NCBI RefSeq assembly: GCF_031844705.1 | Contig: NZ_CP134609.1 | Coordinates: 7,838,136 to 7,902,135, forward strand | Direction of reading: 5' to 3' | DNA length: 64,000 bases | From: Streptomyces sp. ITFR-16 | GTDB taxonomy: Bacteria; Actinomycetota; Actinomycetes; Streptomycetales; Streptomycetaceae | In this document: piece by piece, positions 17,408 to 25,058 of the stretch | Position numbering within the stretch: the stretch's first letter is position 1 | Layout: every line of letters starts with the position of its first letter | The notes under the pieces: model-generated | What the model was told of the DNA's origin: nothing | What the model saw: only the letters and a program-made list of their open reading frames with translations | Database searches by the model: none | Translations under genes and position numbers: made by a program

Positions 17408-17893
17408 GTGAAGACACCCACTTCCCTGGCCCGTGAGGACGCGCTGTTGCCCGGTCCGCCGGCACCCGTCCCCCAGGCGTCCTCCCCGCGATCTGCCGTG
17501 TGGAGTCGCCGCAGTGCGGGTCTGGTCCTTCTGGGCACCGCCGCGGCGGGTGTGAGTGTGTTCGCGATGGGACAACACCGGTCCGAGGAACCCGGGGACC
17601 CGTCTCCGGGGGCGATGCCCGAGACGTTCGAGGAGATGTTCCAGGGGCGGCACATCACGGGGAGTGCGGTGGCGGCCGTCGCCGACGGCGCCAGGTCGTG
17701 GCAAGTGAGCATCGACGGCCGCGCCTTGCATCTGATGCGCCGTGCGGACGGGACGTACCTGAGCATGGTGGACCACTACACGGCCTATCCCACGCCTCTC
17801 GACGCGGCACGGGGGGCGGCGGCGGAGCTGAGGGGGCGGCAGCTGCGCGTCCACGAGGGCGGGCCGGGCACCGGCCGGAAAGCGCGGGGGTGA
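17408..17893 (+). CDS. melC1: Tyrosinase co-factor/copper chaperone MelC1
   Basis: A 161-residue protein starting at GTG 17408 behind GAGGAG. A hydrophobic segment (SRRSAGLVLLGTAAAGVSVF, with a twin arginine just before it) is the export signal; the rest contains ETFEEMFQGRHITG and VSIDGRALHLMRRADGTYLS, MVDHYTAYPTPLDAARGAA, the caddie-protein signature. MelC1 binds apo-tyrosinase, delivers copper and carries it out through the Tat system. The tyrosinase gene starts 7 bp later. Confidence 0.9.
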   Translation: MKTPTSLAREDALLPGPPAPVPQASSPRSAVWSRRSAGLVLLGTAAAGVSVFAMGQHRSEEPGDPSPGAMPETFEEMFQGRHITGSAVAAVADGARSWQVSIDGRALHLMRRADGTYLSMVDHYTAYPTPLDAARGAAAELRGRQLRVHEGGPGTGRKARG

Positions 17894-17900
17894 CGGCGCC

Positions 17901-18767
17901 GTGGTCTACACGCGATCCAACCAGCGGTCCCTGACCAAGGCGCAGAAGCGGCGGTTCGTGGATGCCGTGCTGACGCTCAAGCGCAAGGGCCGCTACGACG
18001 AGTTCGTGCGCACGCACATCGAGTTCTACCAGGGCGACGGCGACAGCGGTCTGCGGGTGGCGCACATGGCTCCGTCGTTCTTTCCCTGGCACCGTAAGTT
18101 TCTGCTCGAGTTCGAGCAGGCCCTCCAGCAGGTGGATCCGGCGGTGTCGGTTCCGTACTGGGACTGGACGGTGGACCGTACGCCGGCCGCGTCCCTGTGG
18201 GGGGAGGACTTCCTGGGCGGCGACGGTCAGGGCTCCGACCGGAAGGTGACGACGGGGCCGTTCGCGCGCCGCAACGGCACGTGGATCGTCAAGGAGACGG
18301 TCACGGACGGCGACTACCTCATGCGGGAGCTCGGCCGGCCCAGGGCTCCGATCGACCTGCCCAGCAAGGCCGAGCTCGCCGATGCCCTGGACGAGCCCGT
18401 CTACGACGCCGAGCCCTGGAACTCCCTGGCCTCGGCGGGTCTGCGGAACAAACTGGAGGGCTGGCCCGTGCGCCGCGGCGATCCGACCTGGTCCAACCAC
18501 AATCGCGTGCACCGGTGGGTGGGCGGCCAGATGCTGGGCGGTGGTTCGGTCAACGACCCCGTCTTCTGGCTGCACCATGCCTTCGTGGACCTGTGCTGGA
18601 CCCGGTGGAGCAGGAGCCATCCCAAGGCAGCGGCCTACCTCCCGGCCGAGCAGCCCGCGCTCGGCCGCCCGGGGCGTGGCCGGGTGATCGCCGCCGGGCA
18701 GAGGATGCCGCCCTGGAACACCCCGGTGCGGGACATGCTCGGCCCTATGCCCTACCGCTACGAGTGA
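17901..18767 (+). CDS. melC2: Tyrosinase MelC2
   Basis: A 288-residue type-3 copper monooxygenase. CuA ligands are H39 (RTHIEFY), H55 (AHMAPSFFPWH) and H64 (PWHRKFLLEFE); CuB ligands are in SNHNRVHRWVGG and FWLHHAFVDLCW. PYWDWTVD is the usual structural motif. It hydroxylates tyrosine and oxidises DOPA to quinones, giving melanin. The protein has no signal of its own and depends on MelC1 for export. The start is GTG directly after melC1; a strong hairpin terminator follows. Confidence 0.95.
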   Translation: MVYTRSNQRSLTKAQKRRFVDAVLTLKRKGRYDEFVRTHIEFYQGDGDSGLRVAHMAPSFFPWHRKFLLEFEQALQQVDPAVSVPYWDWTVDRTPAASLWGEDFLGGDGQGSDRKVTTGPFARRNGTWIVKETVTDGDYLMRELGRPRAPIDLPSKAELADALDEPVYDAEPWNSLASAGLRNKLEGWPVRRGDPTWSNHNRVHRWVGGQMLGGGSVNDPVFWLHHAFVDLCWTRWSRSHPKAAAYLPAEQPALGRPGRGRVIAAGQRMPPWNTPVRDMLGPMPYRYE

Positions 18768-18782
18768 TCGCCCGGGAACGCG

Positions 18783-18816
18783 CGCGGGCCCCGGCACCGA
18801 GGTGCCGGGGCCCGCG
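18783..18816 (+). terminator. Hairpin terminator after melC2
   Basis: A 16-bp perfect stem (18783-18798 with 18801-18816) closed by a 2-nt loop, 15 bp after the tyrosinase stop. It also lies between convergent genes, so it can serve both the tyrosinase operon and the chaplin gene. Confidence 0.8.
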
Positions 18817-18876
18817 TCAGCGACAAGCCCGGGGGCGAGGATCCGCCGGCAGGTCCGCTGGGCGGTCCTGAAAAGG

Positions 18877-19290
18877 TCAGCCGCCGTAACCGTCGTCGCC
18901 GTAGCCACCGTCGCCGTGACCGTAGCCACCGTCGTCGTCGCCGTAGCCACCGTCGCCGTGACCGTAGCCACCGTCGTCGTCGCCGTAGCCACCGTCGCCG
19001 TGACCGTAGCCACCGTCGTCGTCGCCGTAGCCACCGTCGTCACTGTCGTGGCCGCCGTTGGCGCACTGGTTGCCGAAGGCCGGGTTCAGCAGGCCCACGA
19101 CGTTCACGGTGTTGCCACAGACGTTGACCGGGACGTGAATCGGGACCTGGAGCAGGTTGCCCGACAGGACGCCAGGCGACGCAATGGCCGCCCCCTGAGC
19201 GCCGGAGTCAGCCATGGCCAGTCCGGCGCCGCTGAGCACCACAGCACCCGTGCCGAGTGCGACAGCGGCTGCCTTCGCGATGCGAGACAT
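18877..19290 (-). CDS. Chaplin with Gly/Tyr/Asp/His repeat tail
   Basis: A 137-residue secreted protein. Signal peptide MSRIAKAAAVALGTGAVVLS...AMA is followed by one chaplin domain (GVLSGNLLQVPIHVPVNVCG, NTVNVVGLLNPAFGNQC) with the two conserved cysteines. The C-terminal ~55 residues are unusual: three tandem copies of GGYGDDDGGYGHGD plus a partial one, giving eight tyrosines, many aspartates and three histidines. Chaplins assemble into amyloid-like surface films on aerial hyphae. The tail is encoded by a 42-bp DNA repeat that could change copy number by recombination. It lies convergent to the tyrosinase operon; GGAGAACG precedes the ATG. Confidence 0.88.
   Translation of the reverse strand: MSRIAKAAAVALGTGAVVLSGAGLAMADSGAQGAAIASPGVLSGNLLQVPIHVPVNVCGNTVNVVGLLNPAFGNQCANGGHDSDDGGYGDDDGGYGHGDGGYGDDDGGYGHGDGGYGDDDGGYGHGDGGYGDDGYGG
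18880..19030. repeat. 42-bp tandem repeat in the chaplin tail
   Basis: About three and a half copies of a 42-bp unit encoding GGYGDDDGGYGHGD, with near-perfect identity between copies. The repeat keeps the reading frame whatever the copy number. Confidence 0.85.
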
Positions 19291-19667
19291 CACGTTCTCC
19301 TTCTGCTTGGCAGATGCGGCCGCGTGGTCGCAGCCGCCAGTCTGTTCAACGGGCGCGAACACGGCCGGTAACGCCTCATACGGGGGATATCCAGTGAAAA
19401 GGTGAGTAACTATCTGACCGTGGAGCTCTCGTCGCTCGCCCGATCGGCTGGCGCGGGTACATAGGCCGCCTGCCACCGTCGCCACGACGACGGTCCTCCT
19501 CCTCCCGCGCCGCCAGCCGCGCAGGACGGTGAGTTCGGCCGGCTCCCGCCGGTGCGAAGGGCTGCTGACCGGACAAGAACCCGCGACCGTCACCACCTCG
19601 CTGACGGCCGCCCAACGTCGGCCCGGCGCGGTTCCCCGAGGAAGCCGCGCTCGTACCTACGGGGCAC

Positions 19668-19830
19668 TCTCGTACTTGACGACGGTGTCCGGGCAGTCTC
19701 CGACGAGCTCGATGAGCGGCCTTCTCCTTACTGTTCGCGGTGAGCTTCCAGGGCAGCTTCGTCGCGGTCCGGTCAGCGGTGTAGGTGCACTTCGCGGACG
19801 CGGCCGACGTCAGCCACCGCGCCGAGGCCT
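19668..19830 (-). pseudogene. Secreted protein C-terminal remnant
   Basis: Leftward frames give SARWLTSAASAKCTYTADRT, ATKLPWKLTANSKE and, after a frame change, LIELVGDCPDTVVKYESAP followed by a stop. Together they look like the last 60 residues of a small extracytoplasmic beta-domain protein. No start or N-terminus is present. Confidence 0.35.
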
Positions 19831-19949
19831 TGCCACGAAGGGGGGCGGACCGCTCACAGCTCCGCCGAAACGTGTGGTGTGTGAACCCGGGGGCTACAGG
19901 CCCCTCGCCCACGGGGCTGCGACCGAACCGTCGCCGTTGCGCCCCTCCG

Positions 19950-20455
19950 TCCTATACCGTGTCCAAGGAGGCTGGCGGCCTGGTGGCCTCGGGCGTGTAC
20001 CAGACCCTTGGGCTTTCCCTGTGCGTGACGCGCAGCAGCAACTACGGGCCCTACCAGTACCCCGAGAAGATCATTCCTCTCTTCGTCACCCGGCTCCTGC
20101 GCGGACTGCCTGTCACCCTCCACGGCTGCGGCCGGCATGTGCGCAACCGGCTGCACGTCGAGGACATCGTCGCTGGGGTCGAATCGGTGCTGCGGCATGA
20201 CACGCTCGGGGAGGTCCACAACCTCGGTGGTGGCGCCGACCTGTCGAGCAAGGAGCTGACCGAGCACCTGCGCAGCCTGTGTGGCGCGACATGGGACGCG
20301 GTCACGTACATTCCCGACCGCCCGGCGAACGACGTCCGCTACTCGATCGACTGGACCGAAGCCCACGATGTGGGCTTCTCCTGCGCTCCACTCACGACCT
20401 GCCGCCGCCCATACCGAGGGCATCGTCGACGCACTCGCCGAGGCCCTGACTGAAG
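19950..20455 (+). pseudogene. dTDP-glucose 4,6-dehydratase (RmlB-like) C-terminal remnant
   Basis: Reads YTVSKEAGGLVASGV (the YxxxK catalytic pair), VTRSSNYGPYQYPEKIIPLF, VTRLLRGLPVTLHGCG, VRNRLHVEDIVAGVESVL, EVHNLGGGADLSSKELTEHL and NDVRYSIDWTEAHDVGFS. These are the conserved segments of NDP-sugar 4,6-dehydratases from the active site onward. The N-terminal NAD-binding half is missing and the last 30 residues are frameshifted just before the IS at 20462. It was probably once part of a deoxysugar cluster. Confidence 0.75.
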
Positions 20456-20461
20456 TGCTTA

Positions 20462-21320
20462 GAAGTCATCTCATTTGGTGAGTCTGCGGTAGCAGATGAG
20501 GGTGCAGGCGATGCTGCTGAAGGCGAGGAAGTGGTCGGCTTTGCGTTCGTAGCGTCGGTGGAGACGGCGGCAGCCGGCGAGCCAGGCCATGGTGCGTTCC
20601 ACGGTCCAGCGGTTGCGGCCCAGCCGTTGCGAGGGCTCGACTCCCTTGCGGGCGATGCGGTGGGTGATGCCCCGTTCGCGTAACCATCGCCGCAGGCGGG
20701 CGTAATCGTATCCCTTGTCGGCGTGGAGTTTGCCGGGCTTGCGCCGTCGCCGGCCGCGGCGCGAGCGGACCGGCGGGATGCCCTTCATGAGGGGGATCAG
20801 GGCCTGGCTGTCGTGGAGGTTGGCCCCGGAGATGCCGACGGATATGGGCAGACCCGACCGTTCCGTGATCAGGTGGATCTTCGAGCCGTACTTGCCCCGG
20901 TCGACAGGATTCGGACCTGTCAGGTCCCCCCCTTTTCACAGCCCTCATGTTCACCAAGTCGATCGCGCACCGCAACCAGTCCAGCTCACCGCGGGCACCG
21001 AGTTCGTCGAGGACCAGACGGCGGAGCCTGGCCCACACCCTGGCCTTCGACCACTCCGAGAACCGCCGGTGGGCAGTCGCTCCCGACGGGCCGAACGACG
21101 CCGAAGGCAGCTGCTGCCAGGTACAACCCGACGTGACCACGAACACGATCGCGGCCAGCACCTCCCGGTCACCGCGCCGACGCCGACCACCACCCTGCGC
21201 CCACGACGGCACCTCCGGCACCACCCGCTGGAACAACTCCCACAACTCGTCCGGCACCAAACACTCAACGATCCCCACCATGACTCACAGAAAACCGAGT
21301 CACCCAAATGAGATGACTTC
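20462..21320 (-). mobile_element. IS5-type element with frameshifted transposase
   Basis: Inverted repeats GAAGTCATCTCATTTGG at 20462-20478 and its complement at 21304-21320. It inserted just after the RmlB remnant. The transposase is split over two frames. Confidence 0.8.
20471..21281 (-). pseudogene. IS5-family transposase, two frames
   Basis: The first part (MVGIVECLVPDELWELFQRV, GCTWQQLPSASFGPSGATAH, LDWLRCAIDLVNMRAVKRG) runs from 21281 to about 20935. The second (GKLHADKGYDYARLRRWLRE, TVERTMAWLAGCRRLHRRYE) ends at 20471 in a different frame. The switch lies at an A4G7 run; deleting one G would restore a single frame (VKRGDLTGPNPVDRGKYGSK). A +1 shift would be needed, which is not the usual programmed -1 slip, so a one-base insertion is the simpler reading; transcriptional slippage on the G run remains possible. 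Confidence 0.6.
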
Positions 21321-21430
21321 ATACTGGGACCGGACGCCTGATGCTGGGACGCGTGGTTCCGTCGACTCCATGGGGATCGTCTCCAGCCCGTATGGGCTGC
21401 GGAAGAAGCCCTGGGTGGAGCAGCAGTCGG

Positions 21431-21940
21431 TCAGCGCCTCTCGTACATGATGTACCTGCGCACTGTAGCGGCGGCTTGGCTGAACCGCGTGTAGCTCCCA
21501 TCAAGTTCGCTCGGTGGTGACACGACCTGCCCCCAGAGACTGCCAAGCAGCCTTCTCACCACAGCCGGATCGATCACGGGGCAGAACCCGTTGCTCTCCA
21601 GGATCTGACGCTGAGCGGTATTGTCTGGCCGGACCTCGCTGACCTGATAGGCGTATCTGGCCAATGTTGCCCGGACGATCGCGTTCCCCAGACCGCGTGA
21701 CCTGTGCTCTGGGTCGACGACGGTCGCTGCCCGTCGGCCATCGCTCCGGATGTACAAGGAGCCAACAGGATACAAGCCATCCGGGGGCCCCGTCAGAACC
21801 AGGAGAAGTTCGTAGTCCTGTCTGTAGACCCTGTCCAAATGGACTTCATCCGCGTGGCTGAACTGCCCATACGACCGCCGCAGTAGGCCTAGCCTCGAAT
21901 TTTTCGTGACGGTCCACCGACCCCGTCGGTGGACCGTCAC
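21431..21940 (-). CDS. GNAT-like N-acetyltransferase
   Basis: A 169-residue frame with VGSLYIRSDGRRAATVVDPE and HRSRGLGNAIVRATLARYAY, the Q/RxxGxG/A acetyl-CoA-binding motif of GNAT enzymes, then RPDNTAQRQILESNGF, the usual strand-helix after it. The substrate is unknown. The only good start (GTG 21940) lies inside a 60-bp palindrome, so the first ~18 residues may be artificial and the true N-terminus may have been lost. Confidence 0.6.
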   Translation of the reverse strand: MTVHRRGRWTVTKNSRLGLLRRSYGQFSHADEVHLDRVYRQDYELLLVLTGPPDGLYPVGSLYIRSDGRRAATVVDPEHRSRGLGNAIVRATLARYAYQVSEVRPDNTAQRQILESNGFCPVIDPAVVRRLLGSLWGQVVSPPSELDGSYTRFSQAAATVRRYIMYERR

Positions 21941-21952
21941 GAAAATTCGAGG
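21893..21952. repeat. Long inverted repeat (28-bp arms)
   Basis: Positions 21893-21921 and 21925-21952 are reverse complements apart from one extra T in the left arm, with a 3-base centre. The structure overlaps the start of the acetyltransferase frame and could act as a bidirectional terminator, or be a leftover of an inverted duplication. Confidence 0.75.
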
Positions 21953-22385
21953 TTAACGACAGCTCCAGCGGTACGGAGGGCGCCCGGACCGTGGTCCTGG
22001 GCTCCGACCAGTCCGCCTCAAGGGCGGCGACTTCGTTGCGTCCGGCGGCTGCTGCACCCCGTCGGAGACGGTCTACGACCTGACGAACGTGCCCTGCCCG
22101 GAATTGCGGTGGGGACTTTCCGGAGATCCGGCTCGCACGCGGCGGCCTCCGCTTTTTCCTGATGCCGTCCCTCGACGTCGGCGCGATGACGTCGGTCCAC
22201 AGTGAGGCCGACGCCTTACGAGCACCGAGCGCCACCGGCCGGACGCGAGACGCCGGGGGCACCGGCGGGCCCGGCGGCTGTACCGTGCTTTGCGAAAGTC
22301 TTGGCAGCCGTTGTTGCGTTCGTGGGCGCGGGATCGCAGGTATGGGCGACCGGCGATCCCGCGCTGGCTGGCCCGCTCTTCGTGC
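21953..22385. other. Decayed region
   Basis: A rightward piece (GGDFVASGGCCTPSETVYDL, TNVPCPELRWGLSGDPA) reads like part of a secreted cysteine-containing protein, but there is no start and the frame breaks. Nothing else is supported. Confidence 0.3.
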
Positions 22386-22910
22386 CTAGTTGCAGGAAGC
22401 GGGTACGACGTTGAGGTTGTAGGTGTGCCGGGCCTTTGCGTATCCGTCTGTCTTGGTAGATCCCAGGAGGGTATTGGTGAACTGGACGGTGAGGTAGTTC
22501 TGGAGCCGCCACTGCCCCGGTTCGCAGGGGAACGATTCGCCGATGACTGCCGTGCCGGTCAAGTCGTGGGTGTAGGTGCCCCGGTAGAGCTGGCCGCTGG
22601 GGGAGGTGAGCTTGTAGGTTCCCGCGATGTTGCAGTCTCTGGTGTACCAGTCCTGGCTGCTGGGGCCGGTCCGGATCTTGCAGGAGTCGATCGCCTGGCT
22701 GGGAGCGATCTCGGTCGTGCCGGCCGCGTCCTCGGCGATCAGGCAGCCACGTGAGGCGACTTCAAGCCGCTTGTCCCCGTCGTAGTCCCAGGAACTTGCG
22801 GAGCAGGCAGCGGTCTTAGCTGCGGGGCCCGCAGCCTGGGCCGGGGCGGTAAAGGGGGCAACGGAGAGCAGGCCGGCGAGAACGGCGGTACTGAAGTATC
22901 GGGTTTGCAT
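22386..22910 (-). CDS. Secreted protein of unknown function
   Basis: A 174-residue protein: MQTRYFSTAVLAGLLSVAPF...AQA is a clear Sec signal. The mature part has six cysteines (ACSASSWDYDGDKRLEVASR, GCLIAED, DSCKIRTG, DCNIAGTYKL, FPCEPGQWRLQNYL, VVPASCN), suggesting three disulfides and a compact beta-rich extracellular fold. No family recognised. An alternative ATG nine codons upstream would only lengthen the basic region; neither start has a clear Shine-Dalgarno sequence. Its upstream side abuts an IS3 element. Confidence 0.65.
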   Translation of the reverse strand: MQTRYFSTAVLAGLLSVAPFTAPAQAAGPAAKTAACSASSWDYDGDKRLEVASRGCLIAEDAAGTTEIAPSQAIDSCKIRTGPSSQDWYTRDCNIAGTYKLTSPSGQLYRGTYTHDLTGTAVIGESFPCEPGQWRLQNYLTVQFTNTLLGSTKTDGYAKARHTYNLNVVPASCN

Positions 22911-23092
22911 GGGTATTTCGTACAGCAAGGCGGTCATGGGGAGTGGCGAGGATTCACTCGTCCGCATGACCCGATCGTGATCTTCACCCGAAGGTGTCAT
23001 CGCTGAGTGCTCTGGCCGCAAGTTGGTGCAGGGCTTACGGCTGAAGCAAGCAGCGCTGAGGGGGGGCCTTGACCCCGAATTCTGGACACGGG

Positions 23093-23994
23093 TTATGCGG
23101 CTTGTGCCAGCGTAGTTGGTGTGTGGCGGAGGGCGTTTTCGAAGGTGATCGGTGGTCGTTGTCCGAGGCGGGAGTGTCGGCGTCGGGTGTTGTAGCGGTG
23201 GAGCCATCGGAAGGCGTCGAGTCGGGCCTCGCGCTCGGTCGGCCAGCTCTTTCGTCCTTGCAGGGTCTCGCGTTTGAAGGTCGCGTTGAAGGACTCGGCG
23301 AGTGCGTTGTCCGCGCTGGACCCGACCGCGCTCATACTTCGCCGCACCCCTGCTGACCTGCAGGCTTCGGCGAAACTCCTGCTCGTGTACTGGGCTCCGT
23401 GGTCGGTGTGCATGATCGATCCGGCAAGGCTGCCGCGGGTGCGGATCGCCGCGGCCAGGGCGTCGGTGACGAGATCCGCGCGCATGTGGTCGGCGATCGC
23501 CCAGCCGACGAGACGGCGCGATGCGAGGTCGATGACGGTCGCCAGGTAGCAGAACTTCCCGCCGGCGACGGGCAGGTAGGTGATGTCACCGACGTACTTC
23601 GTGTTCGGCTTGTCCGCGGTGAAGTCGCGGCCGATCAGGTCCGGGGCCTTGGCCGCGGCCGGGTCAGAGACGGTGGTGCGGTGCCGGCGCCGCAACCGGA
23701 TCCCTGGATCCCGGACGCCCGCATGATCCTGGCGACGCGCTTGTGGTTGACCGCGACACCGTTCTCCTCGCGGAGCTCGGCGGTGATCCTCGGGGCTCCG
23801 TAGGTGCCGTCCGATTCCTGGTGCACCGCCCGTATCCGGGCTGCCAGGCGGGCGTCGGCCACCTGCCGGGCGGCCCGGTCAGCGGCTGTCCGTTGCCAGT
23901 AGTAGAAGCTCGAGCGGCTGACGCCGAGGATCCTGCAGAGCCGCTTCACGCCGTGACGGCGCTGGAGGTCGGCGACACACTGGAAGCGGTTCAC
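23093..23994 (-). pseudogene. IS3-family transposase OrfB (one-base deletion)
   Basis: Contains the HTH_21 part (GVKRLCRILGVSRSSFYYWQ, DGTYGAPRITAEL, KRVARIMRASGIQG) and the rve integrase core (KYVGDITYLPVAGGKFCYLA, SIMHTDHGAQYTS, LAESFNATFKRE), including the D, D and E catalytic residues. A missing base near 23690 (GGGATCCAGGGATCCGG) shifts the frame between the two parts, so the two pieces are not joined in one protein. Confidence 0.75.
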
Positions 23995-24296
23995 CAGCGC
24001 GTCTCCCCGGCGAAATACTTCGCCGCCTTCCGCAGGATCTCCCGTTCCTCCTCCAGCTCGCGGACCTTCTTTCGCAAGGCGGCGTTCTCCGCCTCCAGCG
24101 GTACCGGCGGCTGGGCCGGTTCTTGCGTCCGTCGTCCTCGGGGACGGCTCACCCCGGCTGCCCTCACCCAGTTCCGCAGGGTCTCCGGGTTGATCCCCAG
24201 ATCGGCCGCGACCGACCTGATCGTCGCTTCCGGCCGCGACTCGTACAGCGCGACCGCGTCCGCCTTGAACTCCGGCGGGTAGTTCTTCATGACCAC
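23991..24296 (-). CDS. IS3-family OrfA
   Basis: A 101-residue protein with a homeodomain-like helix-turn-helix (EFKADAVALYESRPEATIRS, VAADLGINPETLRNWVR) and a C-terminal leucine-zipper-like helix (AENAALRKKVRELEEEREIL, RKAAKYF). It binds the IS ends and is normally fused to OrfB by a -1 frameshift. It overlaps orfB by 4 bp. Confidence 0.85.
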   Translation of the reverse strand: MVMKNYPPEFKADAVALYESRPEATIRSVAADLGINPETLRNWVRAAGVSRPRGRRTQEPAQPPVPLEAENAALRKKVRELEEEREILRKAAKYFAGETRW

Positions 24297-24578
24297 GAGA
24301 TGTCCGTTCTCAGATCCTCAGGATCCAGTGTCTCGTGTGTCCAGGATCAGGGGTCAAGGCCCGGGCATCCCGGCGGGGCCGGGCTGAAGAGAGTGCGATC
24401 GAGGGTGAGGTGGTGGGTGGGCTGCCGGGCCAAGTGAGGGGCTGCCGGTTCCTGCAACACGACAGGTACATCGGACTCCACGACTTGAAGTCCTCAGGCC
24501 GGCTGGCTTGAGAGCGTCTGTGTCCCCTGGCGGGTGGTCCTGCGTGACCGGAGCCTGTTCGGGGAGGTTGATTTCGTC

Positions 24579-24872
24579 ATGAAGCACGCTTTCGCCCTTG
24601 GTCTTGTTCTCGCGGCCGTGTTGACGCCCTCGGGCGCTCTTGCCGCGGATGCTCCGCCCCGTGCTCTCACCGGGTCGGCGGCGCCCAGCTGCCCCGTCAC
24701 GGAGGTAGATGATCAGGTTGCCGAGCTCCTTGCCGACCCGGAGGAGCCGGCGGCCTATTACATCTGCTCCAACGGGGTTCCGCATCGTTTTGTGTGCCCG
24801 GAGGGCACGCTGTTCTCGGTGGCCGACCAGGTGTGCGACTGGGAGTGGAACGTCCAGCGCAAGAACAACTGA
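24579..24872 (+). CDS. Secreted chitin-binding type-2 (CBM14) protein
   Basis: A 97-residue protein with signal peptide MKHAFALGLVLAAVLTPSGA and a single peritrophin-A/CBM14-like domain: CPVTEVDD, AAYYICSNGVPHRFVCPEGT, LFSVADQVCDWEWNV. The spacing C-x(n)-YYxC-x-NG-x(4)-F-x-CP-x-G-x-x-F-x(5)-x-CDW is diagnostic. Such domains bind chitin; they are far more common in animals than in bacteria but occur in Streptomyces. GGGAGG lies 12 nt before the ATG. Confidence 0.8.
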   Translation: MKHAFALGLVLAAVLTPSGALAADAPPRALTGSAAPSCPVTEVDDQVAELLADPEEPAAYYICSNGVPHRFVCPEGTLFSVADQVCDWEWNVQRKNN

Positions 24873-24985
24873 GCCCGACCCTCTCCCGCGCCATGGCTTC
24901 GGCTCCCGGCCGCAGGGCCGGGCCGGTGCGCAAAGAGGTACGGGCAGAGGGCAGGGACAGGGGGTGAGGGTACCTGGGGTGACGC

Positions 24986-25019
24986 TTCACCGCCGGTGTC
25001 GTTTCACCGCCGGTGTCGT
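24986..25019 (+). promoter_or_regulatory. 17-bp tandem direct repeat
   Basis: TTCACCGCCGGTGTCGT occurs twice in tandem, 40 bp before the ligase start. Each copy contains the small palindrome ACCGCCGGT. One repeat per two helical turns minus a few bases is typical of operator pairs. Confidence 0.5.
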
Positions 25020-25058
25020 TGGGCGGGGTGACCGCGTCTGCTGCTGAACGGAGTTCCC

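Larger units (their letters stand above)
23067..24359 (-). mobile_element. IS3-family element, orfB frameshifted
   Basis: Ends CCTTGACCCC...TCTGGACAC (23067-23089) and, inverted, CCTTGACCCCTGATCCTGGA at 24340-24359 are imperfect terminal repeats. Inside are orfA and orfB in the usual overlapping arrangement. Confidence 0.8.

Noticed and set aside
18880..19030. Regular 42-bp repeats resembling a CRISPR array
   Set aside because: The copies are contiguous, have no spacers and encode a regular peptide in the chaplin frame.
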